The notes beneath the pieces were generated by a model that made no database searches, was not told the DNA's origin, and was given only the letters and a program-made list of their open reading frames with translations. This document shows, one piece after another, positions 35,715-46,235 of a DNA stretch of 64,000 nt (positions are counted from its first letter, which is position 1; each line of letters begins with the position of its first letter). Source of the DNA: Archivesica marissinica. Lineage: Eukaryota > Mollusca > Bivalvia > Venerida > Vesicomyidae. The translations under genes and the position numbers were made by a program. The DNA is taken from positions 23,541,455 through 23,605,454 of the forward strand of contig CM026401.1 of the NCBI GenBank assembly GCA_014843695.1, written 5' to 3'.

Positions 35715-36081
35715 CAGGGGCGTAGCTAGGTCCGTTCTAATGTGTACGCAAACAAGATATGGGGGTCCGGCTCCAGCGGGGCTCGACCTCCGGACATTTC
35801 GCACCTGAAGCAAACACGCTACCACTGCGCTATCACGACTTCCACCACCTGTGAATTGTGTTTGCTAACATGTATGTTATGCATTCTAGAGCCGTTTCAG
35901 CAACAGAATAAGATATAATATGTCTCTACACGGTATCTTCAGTAGACAGTGTACGGGTTAGGTTAAATCTTGGCTTTTTATTGCTTATTAATTAATTAAT
36001 ATATGTTTAACTTTTTATTTTTGCAATATTTTGAACAATGTGTACGCAACTGCGTACGTTGCGTACAGGTAGCTACGCGCC
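35715..36081. mobile_element. hAT-like non-autonomous DNA transposon (MITE) with nested SINE head
   Basis: The left end is caggggcgtagctagg (35715-35730). The right end, reverse-complemented, is ggcgcgtagctacc (from 36068-36082), giving imperfect terminal inverted repeats. A CAGGGGCGTAGC terminus is characteristic of hAT elements. Flanks are tgtctga on the left (35708-35714) and tatctga on the right (about 36082-36088), a target-duplication-like pair with one mismatch; hAT elements make 8-bp duplications. There is no transposase inside. Gtgtacgcaa occurs in both inner arms. A SINE family 2 head lies at 35764-35850. Confidence 0.65.
35764..35850 (-). mobile_element. SINE family 2 head fragment inside the hAT-like element
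   Basis: The minus strand reads ggtggaagtcgtgatagcgc, then agtggtagcgtgtttgcttc, then ggtcgagccccgctggagcc: the tRNA-like part of SINE family 2 with well-preserved box A and box B. The SINE body and tail are missing; homology stops just after the head. Confidence 0.8.
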
Positions 36082-37491
36082 TATCTGAATATAAATATTT
36101 CCTGTGAGGTTCCTTGCTTTTTAGTTTTCGTTTCGACTTTAAAGAGCATGAACTAGTTTTGGGAAATGTTTTGATTATTTTATAATCTACATTAAAGAGT
36201 GTACAAATGCTAAGATACTTTTAATTAGTAGTGACTGTCCTTTCCCTTTCGTTTTCGGGAAAGAATGGGAAATATTTTTGGAAATGTTTTGATATGAACA
36301 CTATTTATTGCTCAGATATAAAAAGCACACACATAGAAGTAATATATTAACTAAATAAATACTAGGAACATTCATAGGGGTTTTATTTTTGAACTTTGGA
36401 TCATATATATGAGTGCATCTACATAACGTGCCACAATCAATAAGAACGTTATCAACCTGTGCAAACCCATACAGCGAATGCTCGGTGTTGCGGGGGTTGA
36501 TGCGACGGAACTATCGATTGAAGTTGCCGAGGGCGAGTTACAGTGGGCTTAATTTCTTGTTGTTATACTGACGTTCGCAGCGATCGCGATTTGCTGTGTC
36601 GGGTTGCAAAGGGTGTTAGTATTGTTTCTTTAAACATCTATAGGTAACTAAATATTATACCATGTAAAACGAAAGATATATACTCTGTAAAACATGCTAG
36701 AATGCATAAAATTGATACATAATCTCGATAATATACATGTTAAAGTTATTATATATAACGCTTGTCATGACATAATGTTTAAATCCAATAAGGAATGATC
36801 GCAGTGACGTAACACATCTCGTATCAGTATAATGTTGTTGGGCAAACATAATAAACAACAAGACCAGCATGAAATGTTGTACACTATATATATTTCACAT
36901 GTTCTATATAATCATGTTGACAATTAGATCGTGGTATAAGATTCCAAACGATATCGAACTTGCTAATAAACTAAACACAAAATGGTGGTGTGAAAGTGAC
37001 CCCACTTTATACATGTAAAACGCAAGTTTATCTTTTGCCCACCAGATTTTCCTACGTATCAGTTAATATATATATCATCATTATCGGGTGTTGTTTGATT
37101 ACTAGATCATCCCTTTATAGAAACTATGAATATTGAATTAAATGTCATGTAGTAGGTAGTATATGAAACAACCATTCGTATGACATGGATTGGTGTAAAA
37201 CAGGAATACAAATGTATCATAGCTCTTTACAGTTAAATATATACCTAACAAAAATGCCATGTCCCAGATTTATTTTAAGAAATTTATGATCTAAGAAGGT
37301 TTATCTTTGTTTTTATTATTAGATTGTCCATAATGTTGAGGTGTAAACCTTTAACAAAATTCTTTGTTTTTGTTCTAGTATTTGTTTTTCCTATATGTAC
37401 TTGCCTGTTCTGTCGTATACATACAATGAATGCTCAATATCATAAGTTTGCTTCTCAATTACCTTTAATAATAATTTGATCTCTATATCTG
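36082..37491. other. No recognised gene
   Basis: Mostly AT-rich. A small GC-richer patch at about 36470-36620 has no recognisable coding or RNA signal. The last part may hold 5' sequence of the following LINE, but I found no ORF1 upstream of it. Confidence 0.45.
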
Positions 37492-40400
37492 ATGGATATC
37501 AATAGTTTAAATATTTTGTCTCTCAATTGCCGAGGACTAAATGGCAATAAAAAGAGACTACAGGTGTTTAAATTCTTAAAACAAAAACAATGTAGCATAT
37601 ATTGTCTCCAGGACACACATTTTACACCAAATATGTACAAATCCATATATTCTGAGTGGAACAATGAATGTATATTTAGTTCAGGAACGTCTAATTCTAG
37701 AGGTGTTGCTATACTGTTCAATAGAAACTTTGAATATAAACTTCATAATAAATATACAGATCCAGATGGAAATTTATTGCTATAGACTTGACAGTAGATG
37801 AGAAAAAATTTACCATAATCAATTTGTATGGTCCAAACTCTGATAAACCTGACTTCTTTGATAACATATTTAGTATTATCGACACTTTTGGAAATGAGCT
37901 ATACATGCTATGCGGAGACTTTAACTTAGTACTTAACACAGAAATGGATTATTTTAATTACAAAGCAACAAATAACAAACATGCCAGGAAAAATGTCTTA
38001 CAATATATTCAAACAAAACAGCTATTAGATCCTTATAGAGAGTTCTTCCCCGATTTGAAGAGGTATACATGGAGGAAACCCACCCCATTACAACAGGCCA
38101 GATTAGACTTCTTTCTGCTAACATCAACTCTCTTACCGTATGTAGAAAACGTTTCTATTGAATGAAGTTTTCAGTCGGACCACTCAGTTATTTTACTAAG
38201 ACTTAAATTTGATGATTTTAAACATGGAAAAGGATTATGGAAGCATAATAACTCGCTGTTAAAAGATATAGAATATTTAAACGCGATCAACAGGAAAATT
38301 GATGAAATAAAACAACAATACATGTTACTAATGTATAATTCAGATAATATCAAGGAAATCCCAAATAATGAGATACAGTTTACAATAAACGATCAGTTAT
38401 TCTTAGAAACGCTTTTGATGGAATTAAGGGGAAAATCAATATCCTATGGTTCTTATAAAAAGAAATTGAATCTATCAAAGGAAAAAAAATTATTAAATGA
38501 AATAAATGAGATTGAATCTAATCTGTCTGACTCAAATTTAGATAAGCTTCAGCTACTGAGAAATGAATTAAACACCATAAAGGAACAACAACTTGAAGGC
38601 TATTTAATACGGTCTAGAGTAAATTGGTCCATAGCCGGTGAAAAACCTAGTAAATATTTCTGCAGTTTAGAAAAAAATAGTTTTATTTCAAAAACAATAT
38701 ACAAGATTGAAACTGATGATGGTTTGATCATAAAGGACCAAAACGACATACTCAAAGAAACAAAATGTTTTTATGGAAAGTTATTTAAATCAAAATCAAT
38801 TAATCTTGCTGAAGAAACTTTTATTAATTTTGTAAATAATGTTGAAACACCTAAATTAACACATTCAGAATCCAGTAATCTTGAAGGACATATATCTTAC
38901 CACGAGTCAACTAAAGTGTTAAAAGATATGGCAAATAATAAAAGTCCAGGAACTTCTGGTTTCGGCGCAGATTTCTATAAAGTATTTTGGAACAAATTAG
39001 GATGCTTTGTAGTAAGAGCAATAAATCAGGCTTATTCATCAGGAAATCTTTCTATCTCTCAAACACAAGGTATAATTACATGTATCCCAAAAGAAAATAA
39101 ACCCAAACAATTCTTGAAAAACTGGAGACCCATAACACTACTTAATACTGTTTACAAAATTGGTTCAGGTTGTATAGCAAATAGAATAAAAACTACTATG
39201 GATAAATTGATAAGCAAAGATCAAACAGGATTTATTAAAGGCAGATATATTGGCGAAAATACAAGATTAATATACGATATAATGCAATATACAGAAGAAA
39301 ATGACATCCCAGGACTCCTTCTTTTGATTGATTTTGAAAAAGCTTTTGACTCCCTGTCGTGGTCATTTGTTCAAAAGACTTTATCCTTCTTTAAGTTTGG
39401 GTCATCCATTAAAAAGTGGTTTGATATTTTATATAAAGATGCACAGTCCGCGGTAAATCAATGTGGAATTTTATCAGATTTTATAAAAATTGGCCGTGGA
39501 TGTAGGCAAGGAGACCCTTTATCCTGTTACATATTCATCTTGTGTGCAGAAGTTTTGTCTTTGAAAATAAAAAGCAATAAACAGATTAAAGGAATTGACA
39601 TAAATAACGTAGAACATAAATTATCACAATTTGCAGATGACACAACCATGATATTAGATGGATCAACAGAATCTCTGAATCAGACATTAAATACTTTATC
39701 GGATTATGCTATTATATCTGGATTAAATGTAAACTTTGATAAGACTAAGGTTGTATGGATAGGTAGAAAGAAATTTTCTAGTGATAGTATAAAAACAAGA
39801 TGGAAACTATCTTGGAATCAACATCGTTTCAAAATGTTAGGCATACATTTCCATGTAGATTTGAACAAGATAATAGAAATAAATTATAAAGATAAAATTG
39901 AAAAGATCCAAAACGTTATTAAACAATGGAAAAGAAGAATATTAACACCTATTGGAAAAATAACAGTTATTAAAACTCTATTAATTTCCCCTCTTAACCA
40001 CTTATTTATTGCATTGCCAAACCCACCAGAGGAACTTATTAATTACCTAAATACATTAATTTATGATTTTATTTGGCAAGGTACTGCCAAAATAAAAAGC
40101 AATATTCTAGTAAATGAGTACACATGGGGAGGTTTAAAAATGATCAATATAACTGCTTCCATAAAGGCTTTAAAATTTACATGGTTAAGACGAATATTAG
40201 GTAATGGAAGTTGGATAAGTATTGTTAATGAAAAACTTGAAATGCAGAAATTATTCCATTGCGGAAAACACTATGTTGAAAAACTATCTAGAGAAAGTAA
40301 TAACATGTTTTGGAAGGACACCTTAGGTGCCTTTGCTAATTTGATAGAGCACAGTGTAGTGAAAAAAGAGTGTATAGGTAACATATCCTTGTTTTATAAT

Positions 40401-41288
40401 CATAAACTATTAATTGGTGCGAAGAGTGTCTTCTTAAAATCCTGGTTTGATGCAGGTGTCCATTACATAGCTGACCTTTTAAATGCTGATGGCACTTTTT
40501 TAACATTAGATGAATTTAAGAAAACATACAATGTCACAACAAACTATTTAGTTTATCAGGGTGTTTTAAATGCTGTAAAACAACTATTAATAATGTACAA
40601 TATAACTACAAACGACATTGTCATACCACCCAGACCAACATTACCACCCACTCTAAAAGACATAACTATAAATAAGAAAGGGTCAAAAGCAATGTATAAT
40701 ATCTTAAATAACAATACTTCTATGCCAACTAGTCAAGCAAAATGGTTAGAAAAGCCTAGTGTAACATTTAATAAAGAGGAGTGGAAACAAATTTATTCTT
40801 TGCCTTTCAATATAACAAAAGATTCTAAACTACAGTGGTTCCAAATAAGAATATTACATAGAATTTTAGGAACAAACGATTTACTAAATAAAATAAAGTA
40901 CAAGGACAGCCCACTTTGCACCTTCTGTAAGACTGAGAATGAAACAATAGAACACTTATTCTGGGGATGCAATGCAACTAGGAAACTAATCACTGCTTTA
41001 TTAACGCCATCAATAGACTTATTTGCACCTTTAAATGAAAATACAATGATCTTTGGATACATTAATCTCAATAATAACGAGATAGCAAAGAATTTGATAA
41101 TTATCTTTTTGAAAATGTATATATATAAATGTAAAATGCAAGAATGCCCCCTTACAGTAATAGGAGCAAAACATATCATATTATATTATTACAATATAAA
41201 CAAAAAGGCTGCAGTGGTTAATAATAATATAGATAACTTTAGAAGAATATGGGAATCTATGAACGTATTTATGCCAGAGCTGTGTTGA
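37492..41288 (+). pseudogene. Tx1-like ORF2 copy 1: endonuclease, reverse transcriptase, CCHC; one frameshift and one stop
   Basis: Starts at ATG 37492. AP-endonuclease blocks: ILSLNCRGLNG, CLQDTHF (the usual catalytic Glu of QETH is Asp here), LCGDFNLVLN, ARLDFFLLT and FQSDHSVIL. A frameshift occurs near 37780, and a TGA (38163-38165) interrupts the frame just before FQSDHS; downstream the same frame is open from 38166 to the stop at 41288. The reverse transcriptase has NKSPGTSGFGADFYKVFW, NWRPITLLNTVYKI, QTGFIKGRYIGEN, LIDFEKAFDSLSW, GCRQGDPLSCYIF and catalytic FADD (about 39630-39641). A CxxCx8Hx4C motif (CTFCKTENETIEHLFWGC) lies near the C-terminus. The long clean RT region suggests a fairly recent copy. 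Confidence 0.92.
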
Positions 41289-41714
41289 AATGTTGTTGTA
41301 TTTGATTTTTTTTTTTTTAACCAAACTGTACAACTTTGGTCGATATTAAAAGCATTACCTCATGTATGTAAACGCATCTAAGGTAGAAATATTGAGAAGC
41401 ATGTTTTATCTATATACGCACGGACAACGATAAGACAGGCGGGTATTTGTGAGTGTGTGTATTTGTGTGTGTGTGTGTGTGTGTTATTCGAGTATAAGTT
41501 ATTGAGCTCCCTTTGTCATATTGATATAAAGATGCTGTAGGATATGGTGGGGGTACAATTATTTTTGTTGTATGTGTTTTTGTTGTGTCTGTGCAAAAAA
41601 ACCCTATGTAAATCATATGAATGTACATATATCTATTATGAATATTGTATTGTATATATACATTGTAAGGCGAATAGGGGATGCTCCTCGACCCGTACTC
41701 GACCTATGACGTGG

Positions 41715-41788
41715 AAAATAAATGGGGTTACTCCGAAAGGGGGCCTGAAAAATAAAAAAAAAATAAAAAAAAATAAAAAATAAAAAAC
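41715..41788 (+). promoter_or_regulatory. Conserved 3' tail of Tx1-like copy 1 and A-rich end
   Basis: aaataaatggggttactcc followed by gaaagggggcctgaaaa and an A-rich run. It contains an AATAAA signal and matches, almost base for base, the tail of the second Tx1-like element at 54066-54117, although the coding parts have diverged strongly. Confidence 0.7.
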
Positions 41789-42785
41789 CTAAGAATGAAT
41801 CGATTGCTTAATGGTAAATGAATACCCAAATTAAAAAACAAATTCACACAATTAATATAAAACATACAGTTTTATAAACAAATACTAAAATAAACCGAAT
41901 TGCAGACAAATAAACGGAATTACAAACAATTACGCAGAAATGAAAACAATCGCTGAATTGAAAGTAAATAAGCTACGGCGTTGAAAACATTTACTCAGTA
42001 CTTATTAAACATACTTATATTATAAGTACTTATTAAACATACTTATATTATAATGACTAATCAGGCTATATATTGCAGGATACCACATGATATTGGTATT
42101 CATGGACATGAAATGGATGATCAAATTGCAAAACAAGTATTCAGTCTGGAATGTACAACGTCTAAGATGCCATACACTGACGCTAATGCATGTTTTCACG
42201 ATGAATGTTGTTTTATCAACTTGCGTATTGCATAAAGCATATACATGCTAAGAGCAAAGCATAATTATACATAGTTTATTTTTTTACGTACATACATAGT
42301 AAATACATGCAAGTTATTCAAGTGTAAATGGGAAAAGAAACTAAATGTCTGACTGTTTAATACGTTTGTTGTGTTCGCATTATGTCTGCTGAATAAATAA
42401 ATTTTGCTAAGTTGACTAATGACTTTTCCGATGCTTGATTCATTAATGTTATGTATTTATTTGATGTTGGCCATTTGCAAAAATAAGGTTTGAAATATTG
42501 TGATCATAACTGTCTATATTTGGGACAAACTTAGATAAAATGGTATTCTGATTCTACCTGGTTCATATTACAATTTAAACATTTCCTATTGTTTCGATCT
42601 ATGTTTAAATATCTTCCTGTTTTGATGGCTAATTTGTGTGAACTTATTCTTAGTCTAGTAAGGGCATATCTATATGTATATATATTTTATAGATGAGGTG
42701 TTGTCCCTGGAGAGGCATCCGAACCAACGGGATATGGGAAGACAAATTATGTAATAAATAATGCAATACGCATCGTGTTCCAGTA
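41789..42785. other. No recognised gene; 2 x 28-bp perfect tandem duplication at 41998-42053
   Basis: AT-rich. The unit beginning gtacttattaaacatactta occurs twice in a row with a 28-bp spacing (41998 and 42026). The open frame at 42053-42235 is short and unrecognised. Confidence 0.5.
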
Positions 42786-43125
42786 GCACATGACTCCAAT
42801 TCTACGCGTCTCCAGTAACAGGTGTCTCAAATAGCACGTGTCTACACTAGCACGTGTCTCCAATAACACCGTGTCTCCAATAGCACGTGTCTACAATAGC
42901 AAGTGTCTCCAATAACACGTGTCTCCAATAACACGTGTCTCCAATAACACGTGCCTCCAATAGCACGTGCCTCCAATAGCACGTGCCTCCAATAGCACGT
43001 GCCTCCAATAGCACGTGCCTCCAATAGCACGTGCCGCCAATAGCACGTGCCTCCAATAACACGTGCCTCCAATAACACGTGCCTCCAATAATACGTGTCT
43101 CTAATAACACGTGTCTCACATTACC
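42786..43125. repeat. 16-bp minisatellite with a CACGTG box in each unit
   Basis: The unit is cacgtgcctccaatag or close variants (gtctcc, aataa), repeated about 20 times. Fifteen units carry a perfect CACGTG, at 42835, 42851, 42884 and then mostly every 16 bp from 42916 to 43108. Because 16 is one more than a multiple of 3 and the repeat has no minus-strand stop, all three minus frames are open with the same repeated peptide (LLEARAIGGTCYWRHV); that is a repeat effect. The array lies about 130 bp upstream of the sulfotransferase exon, probably in its intron. Confidence 0.95.
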
Positions 43126-43240
43126 TCACATACATGTTTTAATCTTACAATAGTTCCATGCATTACACAATAATTGTTGCTTTAATTTTACAGTAACTAT
43201 TATTTTAAAATAATTCGGTTCATTTGAAAACAGTACGTAT

Positions 43241-43290
43241 TTTTTATCTTTCAGGGTCTACCTGTCTGGTATTGGTTTTTTATCTTTCAG
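43241..43290 (+). promoter_or_regulatory. Tandemly duplicated 3' splice acceptor
   Basis: The pyrimidine-rich tttttatctttcag is followed by ggtctacctgtctggtattgg, and the whole 36-bp block is repeated: the AG ends lie at 43253-43254 and 43289-43290. Both acceptors lead into the same frame because 36 is a multiple of 3 and the intervening bases have no stop. Confidence 0.7.
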
Positions 43291-44495
43291 GGTCTACCTG
43301 TCTGGTATTGGTTTGCTGACATTTGTCGTTAATTTTTATGGTTTATCTAATTCTCATGAATCAACACTGGTACAATCAAAAATGCAGTTACTACAACAAA
43401 TGCAACCCGACTATGTTATGATTAATCGGAGAGATTTTGATAAAAATATAGCGCTCGAAGATATCGAAGAAGTACCGCGGAGTGCACTACCCGAAAAGGT
43501 AATTCAGCATGTTGCTTTTCTGGAAGTGCATAAAGCGGCCAGCTCAACTGCGCAGAACATTTTTCTTAGGTATGGATGGAACAACAATCTGACATTTGTG
43601 CTTTCTCCAGCCAAAAATCCATTTGGTTATCCTAATATTATAAGTCTGAGAGAGTCTTTGACATATTCGAATATTCTGTGGTGGCCACCACCACCGAACA
43701 AGCACTGTGACATTCTATGTAATCACGTGTTTTATTCGAAGGAAGGGTTTAGTAAATTTATGCCAAAAGATACGTTTTACATAGGAATTATACGAGAACC
43801 ATTTGAACTGTACAAGTCAATACTAAATTACTTTAAACCACGCTATATTTTCAAGAAAATTGATGGACCCAGTCCAGTGTCGTCATTTCTAAGAAACCCA
43901 AATGCATTTGAACCGAAAGGAGGGATATCTAACTCTTGGACAAACAGTCGCATGTCGGTCGAGTTTGGCTTTCCGGAAGAGCCGTTTTCAAGCTACAATC
44001 AACTAATGTAGACCATTACTTAGCCAAGCTAGACACAGAGTTTGGACTGGTATTAATTGCAGAATACATGGAGGATTCAGTTGTTCTGATGAGGAGATAC
44101 TTGAAGTGGCAAACCAAGGATATTTTATTTCTTAATCAGAACGTTGCTCATAAAAAGAATGAGTCTATGCTTTCTAAAGCATTTGATCGAGATTTCTACC
44201 ACAGATATGCAAAGATAGATTACGCGCTATATAACTTCTTTTACAGGAGATTACGGAAGCAAATTCGCGACAGGGTGAAGACTATGACCTTGAGTTATTA
44301 GACTTTAAAGAAATGCGCAAGCGCACACAGGAGTACTGTACTCAGACTAAGATGGTCAGAGCAATGGAAGTTCCGGAAAGTCCATGGGGAGAGGGGTTCA
44401 ATGTGACAAGAGAGGACTGTAGCAATATGAGAAGAGGGGAAATCAATTTTGTGACTATGATAAGAGTCGGACAATATGGAAGTAAGAATATCTGA
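43255..44495 (+). pseudogene. Galactose-3-O-sulfotransferase-like gene, last exon, two frameshifts
   Basis: Gal3ST enzymes are Golgi type II membrane proteins that move sulfate from PAPS to the 3-OH of galactose on glycolipids and glycans. The exon begins in a hydrophobic stretch (VYLSGIGLLTFVVNFYGLS), probably the end of the signal anchor. The 5'-phosphosulfate-binding loop is HKAASSTAQNIFLRYG (from 43529). The 3'-phosphate-binding region is FYIGIIREPFELYKSIL (around 43780). The first frame stops at 44009-44011; LAKLDTEFGLVLIAEYMED continues one base out of phase to 44301, and the C-terminal part (DYDLELLDFKEMRKRTQEYC) continues in the third phase to TGA at 44495. Each break fits one missing base, so this is a recent pseudogene or a gene with two sequence errors. 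Upstream exon(s) are not found. Confidence 0.85.
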
Positions 44496-44519
44496 TTACA
44501 TGCTGTTCTTGATAGCATG

Positions 44520-45555
44520 TGTCTGTCACCCCCTCGCTCCACCCGCTGTTTAAACACCCCATAAGGAAAGAGATTTGAATAAGTTGCTATGTAGCTTTTC
44601 CCCAACCATAACTGTGATATTGCAACTATTCCTATGTGATGTACCATTCTTGAATAAAATATTGTTTAAACTAAACACCCACATCGCTCCACCCGCTGTT
44701 TAAACACACACATCGCTCAACCCGCTGTGTAAACACCTCCATCGCTCCACATGCTGTTTAAACACCCACATCGCTCCACCCGCTGTTTAAACACCCATAT
44801 CGCTCAACCCGCTGTGTAAACACCTTCATCGCTCCACACGCTGTTTAAACACCCCATCGCTCCACTCGCTGTTTAAGCACCTCCATTTACTCTACCCGCT
44901 GTTTAGACATCCCCATCGCTCCACCCGCTGTATAAACACAACTATTGCACCACCCACTGTTCAAACATCCCCATATGTTCCACCCGCTGTTTAAACACAC
45001 CTATCGCTCCACCCGCAGTATAAACACCCACAACGCTCCACCCGATGTTTAAACACCCACATCGCTCCACCCGCTGTTTAAACACCCACATCGCTCAACC
45101 CGCTGTTTAAACACCTCATCGCTCCACCCGCTGTTTAAGCACCCCCATTTGCTCTACCCACTGTTTAAACATCCCCATCGCTCCACCCGCTGTATAAACA
45201 CAACAATTGCTCCACCCGCTGCTCAAACACCCCTATTTGTTCCATCCGCTGTTTAAACACCCCCATCGCTCCACCCGCTGTTTAGACACCCCTATCACTC
45301 CACCCGCTGTTTAAACATCCCCATCGCTCCACCCTCTGTATAAACTCAACTATTGCACCACCCGCTGTTCAAACATCCCCATATGTTCCACCCGCTGTTT
45401 AAACACACCTATCGCTCCACCCGCTGCTTAAACACCCCTATTGCTCCACCCGCTGTTTAAACACTCCCATCGCTCCACGCGCTGTTTAAACATCCCCATC
45501 GCTCCATTCACTGTTTAGACACCCACATCGCCCCACTCGCTGTTTAAACAGACGA
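44520..45555. repeat. 29-30-bp minisatellite with GTTTAAAC in most units
   Basis: The unit is cgctccacccgctgtttaaacaccccat or similar; anchors cgctcc/cgctca at 44685, 44714, 44743 and 44772 give a 29-bp period. About 30 units follow to 45555. A single unit also occurs alone in the 3' UTR at about 44533-44561. Many units contain the 8-bp palindrome gtttaaac; variants have gtgtaaac, gtataaac or gttcaaac. Confidence 0.95.
44653..44658 (+). terminator. AATAAA polyadenylation signal after the sulfotransferase
   Basis: AATAAA lies 158 bp after the last stop, a normal 3' UTR distance. The minisatellite begins within 20 bp of it, so the polyadenylation site lies at or inside the repeat. Confidence 0.55.
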
Positions 45556-45789
45556 CTTTACCCGGGTGAAACCACCACGTCAATCTTCCCAAAGTGGTCA
45601 ACACTGGTAAATTTGTGATATCAAGTTGAGCCGTAGTAGAGTTTTATAGCTAACATTATTACCAATGAGCAACCAGGCTTGTACATGGTACTTGCATATT
45701 ATTATTATTTCACATTTCAACATTAAAATAGTATTCAAACCAGCATGCACACTAATAATCATAATGTATTTATATGATGTATGCTACTA

Positions 45790-46235
45790 TGACTTTCCTG
45801 TGAGACACAAAGCCTCTCTAGTGACCATCACTTTCTGTGAGACACACAACCTCTCTAGTGACCATCACTTTCTGTGAGACACAAAACCTCTCTAGTGATC
45901 ATGACTTTCCACCGAGACACAAAACCTCTCTAGTGATCATGACTTTCCACTGAGAAACAAAACCTCTCTAGTGACCACGCCTTTCCTCAGAGACACAAAA
46001 CCTCAATAGTGACCACGCCTTTCCTCAGACACACAAAACATCTCTAGTGACCATACCTTTCCTCAGAACAAAACCTCTCTAGTGACCATGACTTTCCTCA
46101 GACACAAAACCTCTCTAGTGACCATGACTTTCCTCAGACACAAAACCTCTCTAGTGACCATGACTTTCCTCAGACACAAAACCTCTCTAGTGACCATGCC
46201 TTTCCTCTGAGACACAAAACCTCTCTAGTGAAATA
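45790..46235. repeat. 33-37-bp minisatellite
   Basis: The unit is acctctctagtgaccatgac then tttcctcagacacaaa. The early units are 37 bp apart (ctctctag at 45814, 45851, 45888); later ones are shorter because gagacac is reduced to gacac. About 12 copies. Confidence 0.93.

Larger units (their letters stand above)
37492..41788 (+). mobile_element. Tx1-like (L1 group) LINE, copy 1
   Basis: One long ORF2-type region (37492-41288), a 3' UTR with a TG microsatellite (about 41452-41482), a conserved tail (aaataaatggggttactcc at about 41718) and an A-rich end up to about 41788. No ORF1 lies upstream, so the copy is probably 5'-truncated. Assignment to the L1/Tx1 group rests on ORF2 wording (LSLNCRGLNG, YIGENTRLIYDIM, DFEKAFDSLSW, GCRQGDPLSCYIF). 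Confidence 0.88.

Noticed and set aside
42842..43119. Three overlapping minus-strand open frames with a repeated peptide
   Set aside because: A stop-free 16-bp repeat opens all three frames at once; there is no start context or domain.
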